64,000 nt of DNA from Pseudomonas sp. LS44 (GTDB lineage: Bacteria; Pseudomonadota; Gammaproteobacteria; Pseudomonadales; Pseudomonadaceae). The stretch covers positions 4,316,001 through 4,380,000 of the forward strand of contig NZ_CP102830.1 in assembly GCF_024730785.1 (NCBI RefSeq), in the 5' to 3' direction. A program made the translations under genes and the position numbers. Of the stretch, positions 21,209-29,670 are shown piece by piece. Every line of letters begins with the position of its first letter. Position 1 is the first letter of the stretch. The notes beneath the pieces were generated by a model. That model had not been told where the DNA came from, made no database searches, and saw only the letters and a list, made by a program, of their open reading frames with translations.

Positions 21209-21248
21209 CAAAAACGCCGCTTACCAGCCTGGTAAGCGGCGCTTTTTA
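21209..21248 (+). terminator. Bidirectional terminator between the HDOD gene and a minus-strand gene
   Basis: A stem AACGCCGCTTACCAG / CTGGTAAGCGGCGCTT with a short loop is flanked by A- and T-runs. It lies between two convergent genes and can serve both. Confidence 0.85.
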
Positions 21249-21265
21249 TTGGTCTTGATTTAGTC

Positions 21266-22006
21266 CTACTTAATGGCGGCGCGGCGCTCGGCGAATAGCT
21301 TCGGCAAGGCCGCGAGGCTGGCCGCGAGCAAGCGGCGCACTGGCTCCTGCACATACAGGGTGGCGTAATCCTGCACCGCGTCGCTGGGCATCTGCCGATA
21401 GGCATACAGCATGAACGAATGCACCGCCTCGGCGCTGGAGGCCTGCAGCGCCTGTGCCTGCTTGGCGGTCTGCTCGCCGAGCGCCTGCTCGCTGAGGTTG
21501 TCGCCACGCGCCTTGATCGCCACTAGCGCCTGGGTTTTGCCGGTCTCGTAACGCAGCAGGGTGGCCAGCTCACTGGTGTGCGCGGCTCGATCGACGCGCC
21601 GGACCAGCTCCAAGCGCGCCAGCAACGGCGGCTTGTTCTTCAACTGCTCGCGGTACTCGGCCAGTGCCTGGGCGCCGCCCGGCTCGCCGACGGCCCGCTC
21701 CGCGGCGGTAAAACGCTGCGCCAACGGGCTGCTCAACAACGCTTCGACTTGCCGCACCTCCGTCGCATCCAGCTGCGCGGCCACTTGGCTCGCCAGCTCG
21801 GCGCACAACGGCTCGGCAGCGAACAACGTGGCAATCGCTGGATGTCGCTCAGCCGGCAGGCCACGCTGAATCATCGGCGCCGCTTGTGCGCACAGCAAGT
21901 CGATGCCGGACAGTTCAAAGGCTTGCTGGAGACTGCCCGGTTTGGCCGGTTCAGCGTGGGCGAATAGCGCGTAAAGGAGCAGCGGGAGGGCGATCAGCGA
22001 GCGCAT
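21266..22006 (-). CDS. Exported protein of unknown function
   Basis: A 246-residue protein with a clear Sec signal peptide (MRSLIALPLLLYALFAHA, cleavage near residue 18). The mature part is helical and charged, with two cysteines (LLCAQAAPM, EPLCAELA). It is probably periplasmic. The start at 22006 is preferred because an upstream in-frame start at 22045 would place 13 hydrophilic residues ahead of the signal. No family is recognised with confidence; a distant DUF2059-like relation is possible. Confidence 0.75.
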   Translation of the reverse strand: MRSLIALPLLLYALFAHAEPAKPGSLQQAFELSGIDLLCAQAAPMIQRGLPAERHPAIATLFAAEPLCAELASQVAAQLDATEVRQVEALLSSPLAQRFTAAERAVGEPGGAQALAEYREQLKNKPPLLARLELVRRVDRAAHTSELATLLRYETGKTQALVAIKARGDNLSEQALGEQTAKQAQALQASSAEAVHSFMLYAYRQMPSDAVQDYATLYVQEPVRRLLAASLAALPKLFAERRAAIK

Positions 22007-22087
22007 GGGCAAACATCCATGAATGATTGCCGCCAGCCTAACCAAAAGGCCCGGACGCCGACTAGCGGGCGCCGGGCGAATTGGCGA

Positions 22088-22480
22088 TCAGGCCGCCTTT
22101 TTCTCAGCGCTTTTCTTCTTCGGCACGAGGAACTTGGTCAGGCCCTGGAACCAGATCACCAAAGCCGGGTTGCCCTGAATCTGGATGTCCTTGTTCTGGA
22201 TACCTTGCATGAAGGCCAACTGCTTGTTCTTGGCATTCATGGTGGCGAACCCGTAGGCCGCATCCTTGAAACCGATGGCGAAGGCCGGAGCGCTGGCCGG
22301 GCCGCGCTGGCTGACCAGACGCTGGTCTTTGACGATGAAGTGGCGGGCGACTTTGCCGTCCAGGGTATGCAGCTGAAAGATCAGGTCCTTACCGGCCAAC
22401 TGTTGTTGAAAGGCAGGATTGGCCCGGCTGGCTTTAGCCATCAGGCGGCCCAGCATCCAGAGTAGAAAGCGGAATTTCAT
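22088..22480 (-). CDS. SCP2 sterol-binding-like domain protein
   Basis: A 130-residue protein with an N-terminal hydrophobic helix (MKFRFLLWMLGRLMAK). A fold resembling SCP2 sterol carrier proteins follows: KDLIFQLHTLDGKVARHFIVKD, then IGFKDAAYGFATM and IQIQGNPALVIWFQGL. It ends in a lysine-rich tail. SCP2 domains bind lipids; the ligand here is unknown. The start at 22480 is chosen because the longer in-frame version begins within the spacer. Confidence 0.75.
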   Translation of the reverse strand: MKFRFLLWMLGRLMAKASRANPAFQQQLAGKDLIFQLHTLDGKVARHFIVKDQRLVSQRGPASAPAFAIGFKDAAYGFATMNAKNKQLAFMQGIQNKDIQIQGNPALVIWFQGLTKFLVPKKKSAEKKAA

Positions 22481-22619
22481 GCGCACGACCTCGGCGGGGG
22501 GAGAGAAAAGCGGCGCATTGTAGCGATTTACGGGAGGGACTACAGCCAGCCTTCGATGGGTGCGAAACGGCCGATTGGACAGCACCGGAGCCGGCTGGCT
22601 CCGGGTGCCGCAACGCCGA

Positions 22620-22892
22620 TCAGTTGACCGCGTCTTTCAACGATTTGCCTGGCTTGAAGGCCACGGTATTGCTGGCTTTGATTTTCACCGGCGCACCGGT
22701 TTGCGGGTTTTTGCCGGTGCGAGCGCCGCGATGGCGCTGCACGAAAGTACCGAAGCCAACCAGGGTGACGCTGTCCTTGCGGTTCAGCGCGTTGGTGATT
22801 TCTTCGAGTACTGCATTAAGGACGCGACTGGCCTGATCTTTGGTGAGATCAGCCTTGTCGGCGATTGCTGCGGCGAGTTCCGGTTTGCGCAT
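22620..22892 (-). CDS. hupA: HU-family DNA-binding protein
   Basis: A 90-residue nucleoid protein that bends DNA. It begins MRKPELAAAIA and has the canonical VTLVGFGTF and RTGKNPQTGAPVKI beta-arm. Pseudomonas has several HU paralogues; this one, between the SCP2 gene and rubB, corresponds to the one called HupA or HupP. The choice of symbol is by memory of naming. The leader contains an ACAACAACAACAAAAC run 17 bases before the ATG that could bind Hfq/Crc. Confidence 0.92.
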   Translation of the reverse strand: MRKPELAAAIADKADLTKDQASRVLNAVLEEITNALNRKDSVTLVGFGTFVQRHRGARTGKNPQTGAPVKIKASNTVAFKPGKSLKDAVN

Positions 22893-22908
22893 AGAAGCCT
22901 CTTTGACG

Positions 22909-22924
22909 TTTTGTTGTTGTTGTG
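22909..22924 (-). promoter_or_regulatory. Candidate Hfq/Crc A-rich (CA) motif in the hupA leader
   Basis: On the minus strand the leader reads ACAACAACAACAAAAC. It fits the AANAANAA pattern bound by Hfq with Crc, and lies 16 bases upstream of the hupA ATG. Functional use is inference. Confidence 0.35.
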
Positions 22925-23082
22925 TGTCTGTGCTGCTCTTCCCGAACAGCGCCGAAGGCGCCGCAACAGCTCTGCGCTGCGGCAGACCGAGGGAGAATGG
23001 CACGCGATAAGGTCCGGCGCCAGTACGCTAGAGCCGTTTTGACGGTCGTTCACAAGGGCTTAAATGACAGAACGCAAGACAT

Positions 23083-24231
23083 TTATGCCAATAAGCCTGG
23101 GAGTTCCTTATTGAGCGCCAATTTTTCCTGTACGGCCGTACCGGTTAACGCATAACCGAGCAGGCGCCCGGTCCCATCCCGGCACAGCGCCTTGATATCG
23201 GCGCCGCTACCTTCCACCGTCCACTCGCCGCTCATGCCGCGCGGCGGCGGCGAAACCACCAGCGGGCAGGCCGGGGTTTTCACCAGCACCGGCATCGGCC
23301 CATAGGTGACGGCGGTCGGCGTACCGGCCAAGGTTTGCGCCAGCGCGCGGGCACAGCCCATCAGCGGCATGACATAGAGCAGATTAAGGCCGTCGACCTC
23401 GGCGCAGTCGCCGAGCGCATAGACGTTGGCGTGTGAAGTCTGTAGCTGTCGATCGACTACTACGCCGCGGTTCACCGCCAACCCGGCGGCGGCAGCCAGT
23501 TCGGTGCGCGGCCGCAGGCCGACCGCCGAGACCACCACGTCGCAGTCGACCAGGCTGCCATCGGATAGATGCGCCTGCAGGCTGTCACCGTGACGCTGCA
23601 GACTGGCCAGCACCGGGCCGAGATGAAAGCGCGCGCCGAGCCCTTCCAGCCCGGCTTGCACCGCCGCGGCGGCGGCCGGATGCAGCAGGCCGGGCATGAC
23701 CTGTTCGCACGGCGCCACCAGTTCGACCTGATAGCCGCCAAGGCTTAAGTCATTGGCGAACTCGCAGCCGATCAGCCCGGCGCCCAGCAGCAACACGCGT
23801 TGCTTGCCCGCCGCCGCGGCGCGAAAGCGTGCGTAGTCTTCGAGATCGTTGATCGGGAAGATGGCGTCACCAGCATCGCCCTCGACCGGCACACGGATGG
23901 TTTCCGCGCCCCAGGCCAGCACCAGATCGCGGTAGGCCACGGCTTCCTCGCCGATCCATAGGCGCTGGTGGCCCGGATCGATGCCGGTGATGCGCGTGTG
24001 GGTGCGCACCTCGGCCTTGAGCTGTTCGGCCATCGCGCCCGGCTCGGCCATGGCCAGGCCATCGGCGTCCTTGTTCTTGCCAAAGCCGGTGGACAGCATC
24101 GGCTTGGAATAGGAGCGGCCGTCATCGGCGGTGATCAGCAGCAGCGGCGTGTCGCCATCCAGCTTGCGAAATTCCTTGGCCAGGTTGTAGCCGGCCAGGC
24201 CGGTACCGATGATCACTACGGGTGCACTCAT
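23083..24231 (-). CDS. rubB: Rubredoxin-NAD(+) reductase
   Basis: An FAD enzyme that passes electrons from NADH to rubredoxin, which in turn feeds AlkB-type alkane hydroxylases. The 382-residue protein has an FAD-binding [12 protein letters not shown] at the N-terminus and a second dinucleotide motif [12 protein letters not shown]. The [10 protein letters not shown] signature of pyridine-nucleotide oxidoreductases is also present. The start at 24231 is supported by TTGGAG just upstream. The neighbouring rubredoxin gene is 70 bases away on the same strand. Confidence 0.94.
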   Translation of the reverse strand: MSAPVVIIGTGLAGYNLAKEFRKLDGDTPLLLITADDGRSYSKPMLSTGFGKNKDADGLAMAEPGAMAEQLKAEVRTHTRITGIDPGHQRLWIGEEAVAYRDLVLAWGAETIRVPVEGDAGDAIFPINDLEDYARFRAAAAGKQRVLLLGAGLIGCEFANDLSLGGYQVELVAPCEQVMPGLLHPAAAAAVQAGLEGLGARFHLGPVLASLQRHGDSLQAHLSDGSLVDCDVVVSAVGLRPRTELAAAAGLAVNRGVVVDRQLQTSHANVYALGDCAEVDGLNLLYVMPLMGCARALAQTLAGTPTAVTYGPMPVLVKTPACPLVVSPPPRGMSGEWTVEGSGADIKALCRDGTGRLLGYALTGTAVQEKLALNKELPGLLA

Positions 24232-24301
24232 TGCGGACTCCAAACGTTGACACGAGGCGACGGCCCGCGAGCCGTCGGCAGAATTTTGGGGAAGCGGGGT
24301 G

Positions 24302-24469
24302 TCAGGCGATTTCGATCATCTCGAAATCGATTTTGCCGGCGCCGCAATCCGGGCATACCCAGTCGGCGGGGATGTCTTCCCAGGCGGTTCCGGGTGCGAT
24401 GCCTTCCTCCGGCAGACCGGCGGCTTCGTCATAAATGAAGCCGCAGACCACGCATTGCCACTTGCGCAT
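24302..24469 (-). CDS. rubA2: Rubredoxin (copy adjacent to reductase)
   Basis: A 55-residue iron protein with the two CxxCG knuckles that hold one iron atom (Cys6, Cys9, Cys39, Cys42: QCVVCG and VCPDCG), and the conserved DEAAG and ADW segments. It carries electrons from RubB to an alkane hydroxylase or another acceptor. It differs from the second copy at 24901 at about one residue in four. The symbol follows the P. aeruginosa naming of the copy next to rubB. Confidence 0.93.
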   Translation of the reverse strand: MRKWQCVVCGFIYDEAAGLPEEGIAPGTAWEDIPADWVCPDCGAGKIDFEMIEIA

Positions 24470-24701
24470 ATTGACCTCGCGGTGCGGATGCTAATCGGAC
24501 CCTAACGGATTTGGCCGGCTGCGCCAATGATCGCACGGGGCGACCCGACCTTGGTTAGGGCAGGCGCGTCCGAGGGCTGAGCGGCGCTCTCCGGCCCACA
24601 TCGAGGCGGGCCGATCGGCGAGCGCCTAGAGCGCTTTTACGATCAGGCGTTCGAGAGCTACAGCCAATTGGGTAAGGGCTGAACGGCGAGCTGTTCTGGC
24701 T

Positions 24702-24742
24702 CCCCTCTCCCATTCATGGGAGAGGGGCTGGGGGAGAGGGAG
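24702..24742. repeat. CCCTCTCCC-family palindromic repeat, copy 1
   Basis: A perfect 12-bp stem (24702-24713 with 24716-24727) is followed by the trailing motif CTGGGGGAGAGGG. The same organisation recurs at 34347 and 37119, and in divergent form inside vgrG at 56580. A further related palindrome lies at 24778-24801. Confidence 0.85.
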
Positions 24743-24859
24743 TCATGTCGGTAAAGGCGTTGGCCAGATTGCTCCAGCCCTCTCCCCAGCGGGGCGAGGG
24801 GATAAAACAAAAAGCCCCATATCTCAGGGTTCGCTCACCCCATAACTGGGAGATAAATG

Positions 24860-24885
24860 AAAACGGCGGCCATTGGCCGCCGTTT
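24860..24885 (-). terminator. Terminator of the second rubredoxin gene
   Basis: A stem AAACGGCGGCC / GGCCGCCGTTT around a short loop, with TTTTCATTT following on the minus strand. It lies 16 bases past the rubredoxin stop. Confidence 0.8.
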
Positions 24886-24900
24886 CCGTACATATTCTTA

Positions 24901-25068
24901 TCAGGCGATCTCGATCATCTCGAAGTCGCCCTTGCTGACGCCGCAGTCCGGGCACAGCCAGTCTTCCGGCACGTCCTGCCAAGCGGTCCCGGCGACGATG
25001 CCTTCGTCCGGCCAACCCTGGCTTTCGTCGTAAATCAGGCCACAGACCACACACTGCCACTTCTTCAT
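24901..25068 (-). CDS. rubA1: Rubredoxin (second copy)
   Basis: A 55-residue rubredoxin with the same four cysteine ligands (QCVVCG, LCPDCG) and the same C-terminus (DFEMIEIA) as the first copy, so the two are a tandem duplication. It has its own terminator downstream. An electron-transfer role for alkane oxidation is assumed from family and from the nearby reductase. Confidence 0.93.
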   Translation of the reverse strand: MKKWQCVVCGLIYDESQGWPDEGIVAGTAWQDVPEDWLCPDCGVSKGDFEMIEIA

Positions 25069-25267
25069 CGCGAACTACCTCGGTTCTCAGGCTGACGGCC
25101 AGACGATCGATGCAGAAATAATGCCGTCCGGCTCTGCGCGCTTTGTACTGATCCATCGGCGCCGACGCAAGTGCCATCCGGCGCACCCCAACCTTTGGCG
25201 GGGCGCCGGGACGAACGGGCAATCATGCTAAGCTCGCCGCCTCGTATCCGCTCAGATAGCCGCTTCC

Positions 25268-25822
25268 GTGCCGCACGCCGTCCTTGCCCACACCCCGCGC
25301 TGGCTCAGCGCCAGCCACCTACATCCACAGCCCGGCGCCCTGCTGCGCGACTGGTTGTTCGATGAAGGCTCGCTGACTCGTCGGCTTACCGAGCTGTCTG
25401 CCGAACAGTTCAGCGTCACCCCGCTCAGCGAAGGTTGGCAGGTGCTACGCGCCGACGAATGCCAGGCGCTGGGCGTCGCCATCGAGAGCCTCGGCTGGGT
25501 GCGCGAGGTGTATTTGCGCGGCCGCGGGGAGCCTTGGGTGTTCGCCCGGAGCGTGGCGGCGCGAGAAGCGCTGGAAGGCTCGGGTTTCGACCTCAGCCTG
25601 CTCGGCAGTCGCTCGCTCGGCGAGTTACTGTTCAGCGACCGCGCCTTCGCCCGCGGACCCATCGAGGTGTGCCGCTACCCGGCCACCTGGTTACCCGCCG
25701 AGGTGCGTGCCGAAGGCCTGTGGGCGCGGCGCTCGTGCTTCAGCCGCGGAGCCCTGGGCGTGCTGGTCGCCGAAGTCTTTCTGCCGACGCTCTGGCAACA
25801 GTTCGAAACTGCACAGCCGTAG
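25268..25822 (+). CDS. ubiC: Chorismate-pyruvate lyase
   Basis: Converts chorismate to 4-hydroxybenzoate plus pyruvate, the first committed step of ubiquinone synthesis. The 184-residue protein starts at a GTG. It has WL(F)DEGSLTRRL, the VREVYLRGRGEPWVFARSV core and LWARRSCF. The TAG stop is part of the palindromic repeat at 25819-25882. The next gene, ubiA, uses the product. Confidence 0.93.
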   Translation: MPHAVLAHTPRWLSASHLHPQPGALLRDWLFDEGSLTRRLTELSAEQFSVTPLSEGWQVLRADECQALGVAIESLGWVREVYLRGRGEPWVFARSVAAREALEGSGFDLSLLGSRSLGELLFSDRAFARGPIEVCRYPATWLPAEVRAEGLWARRSCFSRGALGVLVAEVFLPTLWQQFETAQP

Positions 25823-25882
25823 GAGCGAATTCATTCGCGATGCTCGGAGAGTGATAAGCATCGCGAATGAATTCGCTCCTAC
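25819..25882. repeat. REP-like perfect palindrome between ubiC and ubiA
   Basis: Two perfect 26-bp arms (25819-25844 and 25857-25882) flank a 12-base loop. The outer sequence GTAGGAGCGAATTCATTCGC is typical of short interspersed repeats in Pseudomonas. Its first bases provide the TAG stop of ubiC. The RNA hairpin could stabilise or terminate ubiC mRNA. Confidence 0.9.
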
Positions 25883-25963
25883 ACAAAAGCAGTCACGTGC
25901 TGGCTGCAATCGCCGCAGCTCGCGACCGTATAATCCCGCGCAACCCGCCTGGAGACGCGCCCG

Positions 25964-26854
25964 ATGTACACCCGCCTGCTGAAATCGCTGAACCGTCTGC
26001 ATCCGCGCGCCTGGGACTTCATCCAGCTAACGCGCATGGACAAGCCGATCGGCATCTATCTGCTGCTCTGGCCGACCCTGTGGGCGCTGTGGATCGCCGG
26101 CCAGGGCACGCCGAGCGTCAAGCTCGTGTTGATCTTCGTGATCGGGGTGATCCTCATGCGCGCCGCCGGCTGCGTGATCAACGATTACGCCGATCGCAAC
26201 TTCGATGGCCACGTCGATCGCACCCGCGCGCGGCCGCTGGCCAGCGGCGTGATCAAGCCGCGCGAGGCGCTGATCCTGTTTGCCGTGCTGGTCGCGCTGA
26301 GCTTCCTGCTGGTGCTGTTCACCAACGCCACGACCATCTGGCTGTCGTTCGGCGGCCTGGCGCTGGCGGCCTGTTATCCGTTTATGAAGCGCTACACCTT
26401 CTATCCACAGGTGGTGCTCGGCGCGGCGTTTTCCTGGGGCATGCCGATGGCTTTCACCGCCGAGACCGGCGAATTGCCGGCGGCGGCCTGGTTGCTGTAC
26501 ATCGCCAATCTGCTGTGGACCGTGGCCTACGACACCTACTACGCGATGACCGACCGCGAGGACGATTTGAAGATCGGGGTGAAGTCCACCGCGATCCTGT
26601 TCGGCGACGCCGACCGGCTGATCATCCTCACCCTGCAGGGCCTGGCGCTGTTCTGTTTGCTGCTGGCCGGCAGCCGTTTCGAGCTCGGCCTGGGCTTTTA
26701 CCTCGGCCTGCTGGTCGCGGCGGGCTGTTTCGCCTGGGAGTTCTGGAGCACCCGCACACGCGATCCGCAGCTGTGCTTCCAGGCGTTTCTGCACAACCAC
26801 TGGGCCGGACTGGCAATCTTTATCGGCATCGTCGCCGACTACGCGCTGCGCTGA
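25964..26854 (+). CDS. ubiA: 4-hydroxybenzoate polyprenyltransferase
   Basis: An inner-membrane enzyme that attaches the polyprenyl tail to 4-hydroxybenzoate. The 296-residue protein has about eight hydrophobic helices and both magnesium-diphosphate motifs, [13 protein letters not shown] in the first half and [13 protein letters not shown] in the second. It begins 82 bases after the ubiC-ubiA palindrome. The ubiC-ubiA order is conserved. Confidence 0.96.
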   Translation: MYTRLLKSLNRLHPRAWDFIQLTRMDKPIGIYLLLWPTLWALWIAGQGTPSVKLVLIFVIGVILMRAAGCVINDYADRNFDGHVDRTRARPLASGVIKPREALILFAVLVALSFLLVLFTNATTIWLSFGGLALAACYPFMKRYTFYPQVVLGAAFSWGMPMAFTAETGELPAAAWLLYIANLLWTVAYDTYYAMTDREDDLKIGVKSTAILFGDADRLIILTLQGLALFCLLLAGSRFELGLGFYLGLLVAAGCFAWEFWSTRTRDPQLCFQAFLHNHWAGLAIFIGIVADYALR

Positions 26855-26877
26855 GTCCGGCCGGCGCCCCGCGCAGT

Positions 26878-26970
26878 CCGTAGGATGGGTCGGGCCGCGC
26901 AGGTTGAGCCTGCGATACCCATCAACGCCGCGATGGGTATCGTCGCTACGCTCCTCGACCCATCCTACGG
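26878..26970. repeat. REP-like palindromic repeat after ubiA
   Basis: Outer arms CCGTAGGATGGGTCG (26878-26892) and its exact complement (26956-26970) enclose an inner hairpin built on GATACCCATC / GATGGGTATC. The right arm contains the TAG stop codon of the minus-strand gene at 26965. Confidence 0.88.
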
Positions 26971-27336
26971 CTTGGCGATATGCCACACGCCCATCTTGCC
27001 GTCGCCGGTGATATCGCCGGCCTGCTTGTCCTGCACGAAGGTGTACAGCGGCTTGCCGGCATATGCCCATTGCGCACTGCCATCGTCACGCTTGATCACC
27101 GTCCAGGCTCCATCGCCCTTGGCGCCAGCCGCGGCCGCTAGCGGTGGCCAATTGGCCGCGCACTGGCCGTTGCAGGCCGATTTGCCGGCGCTGTCCTTGT
27201 CATAGGCGTACAGGGTCATGCCTTGAGCATCGACCAGCATGCCGTTCTTGGTGGTGGCTGGCTCGTCGGCCAGGGCCAGGGTGGGAAGGGTCAGCAGTGC
27301 GCCGGCAAAGGCCGCCAGCAGGAAGGGTTTGCGCAT
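26965..27336 (-). CDS. Secreted PF03640-type repeat protein
   Basis: A 123-residue exported protein with signal peptide (cleavage near ALA, about residue 23). It carries the repeated motif of COG4315/PF03640 proteins: GMLVDAQGMTLYAYDKDSAGKSACNGQCAANWPP and later WAYAGKPLYTFVQDKQAGD. Its two mature cysteines may form a disulfide. Function is unknown. The start at 27336 has GAGGAA upstream. Its stop codon is inside the adjacent repeat. Confidence 0.85.
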   Translation of the reverse strand: MRKPFLLAAFAGALLTLPTLALADEPATTKNGMLVDAQGMTLYAYDKDSAGKSACNGQCAANWPPLAAAAGAKGDGAWTVIKRDDGSAQWAYAGKPLYTFVQDKQAGDITGDGKMGVWHIAKP

Positions 27337-27506
27337 CTCAAGTTCCTCCGCATCAACAGAGGCGATCCGACGGCACGATAGCCTCGACAGGGCAGGCCTG
27401 GAGGCGACCGCCAGGCATGGCGCTCCAGACTGGATGGCCCGGCCAGGTGCCGGGCTGCTTGTGAGCATAGTCCACTGACCTGCGCGGTCACGCGGATTCG
27501 CACCGC

Positions 27507-27535
27507 ATGTCACATCACTGCAATAATTCCGTTAT
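27507..27535 (+). promoter_or_regulatory. Candidate Pho box upstream of phoB
   Basis: Three 7-base half-sites, ATGTCAC, CTGCAAT and CCGTTAT, are spaced by 4 bases, giving the 11-base period of PhoB sites. Each matches the CTGTCAT half-site at 5 of 7 positions. It ends 37 bases before the phoB ATG, consistent with autoregulation. Confidence 0.5.
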
Positions 27536-27572
27536 CTAATGCCCTGCAACAGGAATAGCTCTCGAGGTTTGC

Positions 27573-28262
27573 ATGGTTGGCAAAAACATCCTCATCGTCG
27601 ACGACGAAGCGCCGATTCGCGAAATGATCGCCGTGGCGCTGGAAATGGCCGGGTACGACTGCCTGGAGGCGGAAAACACCCAGCAGGCCCACGCCATCAT
27701 CATCGACCGCAAGCCCGACCTGATTCTGCTCGACTGGATGCTACCCGGCACCTCGGGCATCGAACTGGCGCGGCGTTTGAAGCGCGACGAGCTGACCGGC
27801 GACATCCCGATCATCATGCTCACCGCCAAGGGCGAAGAGGACAACAAGATCCAGGGCCTGGAAGTCGGCGCCGACGACTACATCACCAAGCCGTTCTCGC
27901 CGCGCGAGCTGGTCGCCCGCCTGAAGGCCGTATTGCGCCGCGCTGGCCCAAGCGACAGCGAAACGCCGATCGAAGTCGGCGGCCTGCTACTCGACCCGAT
28001 CAGCCACCGGGTGACCATTGACGGCAAGCCGGCGGAAATGGGCCCCACCGAATACCGTCTGCTGCAGTTCTTCATGACCCACCAGGAGCGCGCCTATACC
28101 CGTGGCCAGCTGCTCGATCAGGTCTGGGGCGGCAACGTGTATGTCGAGGAACGCACCGTGGACGTGCATATCCGTCGCCTGCGCAAGGCACTCGGCGAGG
28201 TTTACGAGAATCTGGTGCAGACGGTCCGTGGGACCGGCTATCGTTTCTCCACCAAAAGCTGA
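27573..28262 (+). CDS. phoB: Phosphate regulon response regulator PhoB
   Basis: A 229-residue OmpR-family regulator. The receiver domain has the phosphorylated aspartate in ILLDWMLPG (Asp54). The C-terminal winged helix contains [14 protein letters not shown] and [15 protein letters not shown]. It activates pst and other Pho genes from CTGTCAT repeats, examples of which lie upstream of this gene and in the pst operon. Confidence 0.96.
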   Translation: MVGKNILIVDDEAPIREMIAVALEMAGYDCLEAENTQQAHAIIIDRKPDLILLDWMLPGTSGIELARRLKRDELTGDIPIIMLTAKGEEDNKIQGLEVGADDYITKPFSPRELVARLKAVLRRAGPSDSETPIEVGGLLLDPISHRVTIDGKPAEMGPTEYRLLQFFMTHQERAYTRGQLLDQVWGGNVYVEERTVDVHIRRLRKALGEVYENLVQTVRGTGYRFSTKS

Positions 28263-28301
28263 TCCCGCTTCTGTGCCGCTCCACAAGGACACGTTTTCCC
28301 A

Positions 28302-29600
28302 GTGAATCAAGATTGGCGCGGCGTAGTCATACGCCAACTGTTACTGCTGATTAGCGCCTGCCTGCTGGTCGGCTTGCTCAGTGGCGAATATGCCTGGGCG
28401 CTGGCCGTGGGCTTCGGCGCCTTTCTCGGCTGGACGCTCTGGCAGCTGCTGCGCCTGCAGCACTGGCTGCACCATCAAACCGACCAAGCACCGCCGCATT
28501 GCAGCGGGCTGTGGGGCGAAGTCTTCGACAGCCTGTATCGTCTGCAACGCCGCGCGCAGGGCGAGCGTGACGGCCTGCAGGCGGTGATCGACCGCGCGCA
28601 GGAATCAACCGCCGCGCTCAAGGACGCGGTGGTCATGCTCGACGCCGATGGCAATCTGGAATGGTGGAACCGCGCCGCGCAAACCCTGCTCGGCCTGAAG
28701 ACCCCGCAAGACGTCAACCAGCCAGTCACCAACCTGGTCCGCCACCCGCGCTTCAAGGAGTATTTCGAGCAGCGCCAGCATCCCGAGCCGCTGGAACTGC
28801 CCTCGCCGGTCAACGAACAGCTGCGCCTGCAGCTGCAGCTCACGCCCTACGGGCATGGCGAACATGTGATGGTGGTGCGCGACGTCACCCGGGTGCATCA
28901 GCTGGAACAGATGCGTAAGGATTTCGTCACCAACGTCTCCCACGAACTGCGCACGCCGCTGACGGTGATCAGCGGCTACCTGGAAACCCTCGTCGACAAC
29001 GCCGAACAGCTCAATCCGCGCTGGCTCCGAGCCCTGCAGCAAATGCAGCAACAAGGCCTGCGCATGCAGAACCTGCTCAACGATTTGCTGCTGCTGGCCA
29101 AGCTGGAAGCCGCCGATTACCCGTCGGACAACTTGCCGGTCACAGTCGACCTGCTGCTGCTGTCGATCCAGGCCGATGCGCGCGCGCTGTCCGCCGGCCG
29201 CAATCACCGCCTGAGCCTGGAAGCCGATCCAGCGATCCGCCTCAAAGGCAGTGAAGTCGAACTGCGCAGCGCGTTTTCCAACCTGATTTTCAACGCGGTG
29301 AAATACACCCCCGCCGAGGGGCAGATCCGCATCCGCTGGTGGGCCGACGAGCGCGGCGCCTACCTCAGCGTCAGCGATAACGGCCCGGGCATCGAAGCCA
29401 AGCATCTGCCGCGGCTGACCGAGCGCTTCTACCGCGTCGATGGCAGCCGCGCCGCGCACACCGGCGGCACCGGGCTGGGCCTGGCCATCGTCAAACATGT
29501 GCTGCTGCGCCACCGTGGCCACCTGCAAATCAGCAGCGAGCCGGGCCAAGGCAGCACTTTCACCTGTCATTTTCCAGTTACACAACTGGTCCGCCGCTAG
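28302..29600 (+). CDS. phoR: Phosphate regulon sensor kinase PhoR
   Basis: A 432-residue membrane histidine kinase starting at GTG. Two transmembrane segments (about 10-27 and 31-50) leave almost no periplasmic loop, so it senses through the Pst/PhoU complex rather than directly. A PAS-like region (100-200) is followed by the H-box FVTNVSHELRTPLT (His214) and an ATPase domain with NLIFNAVKYTP and GTGLGLAIVKHV. It follows phoB by 39 bases. Confidence 0.96.
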   Translation: MNQDWRGVVIRQLLLLISACLLVGLLSGEYAWALAVGFGAFLGWTLWQLLRLQHWLHHQTDQAPPHCSGLWGEVFDSLYRLQRRAQGERDGLQAVIDRAQESTAALKDAVVMLDADGNLEWWNRAAQTLLGLKTPQDVNQPVTNLVRHPRFKEYFEQRQHPEPLELPSPVNEQLRLQLQLTPYGHGEHVMVVRDVTRVHQLEQMRKDFVTNVSHELRTPLTVISGYLETLVDNAEQLNPRWLRALQQMQQQGLRMQNLLNDLLLLAKLEAADYPSDNLPVTVDLLLLSIQADARALSAGRNHRLSLEADPAIRLKGSEVELRSAFSNLIFNAVKYTPAEGQIRIRWWADERGAYLSVSDNGPGIEAKHLPRLTERFYRVDGSRAAHTGGTGLGLAIVKHVLLRHRGHLQISSEPGQGSTFTCHFPVTQLVRR

Positions 29601-29670
29601 ATGGCCCGTAGCTTGCAAAGTCACGAGTCACGCTGCACCCTTGTCCGGTCATTAGCCAAGCAAAATCCCA

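Larger units (their letters stand above)
24470..24900. other. 431-base gap between the two rubredoxin genes
   Basis: No credible gene was found. The gap holds two palindromic repeats of the CCCTCTCCC type (24702-24742 and 24778-24801) and a terminator for the downstream-facing rubredoxin gene (24860-24885). From memory, the two rubredoxin genes are close together in P. aeruginosa, so this spacing looks expanded by repeats. Confidence 0.7.
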
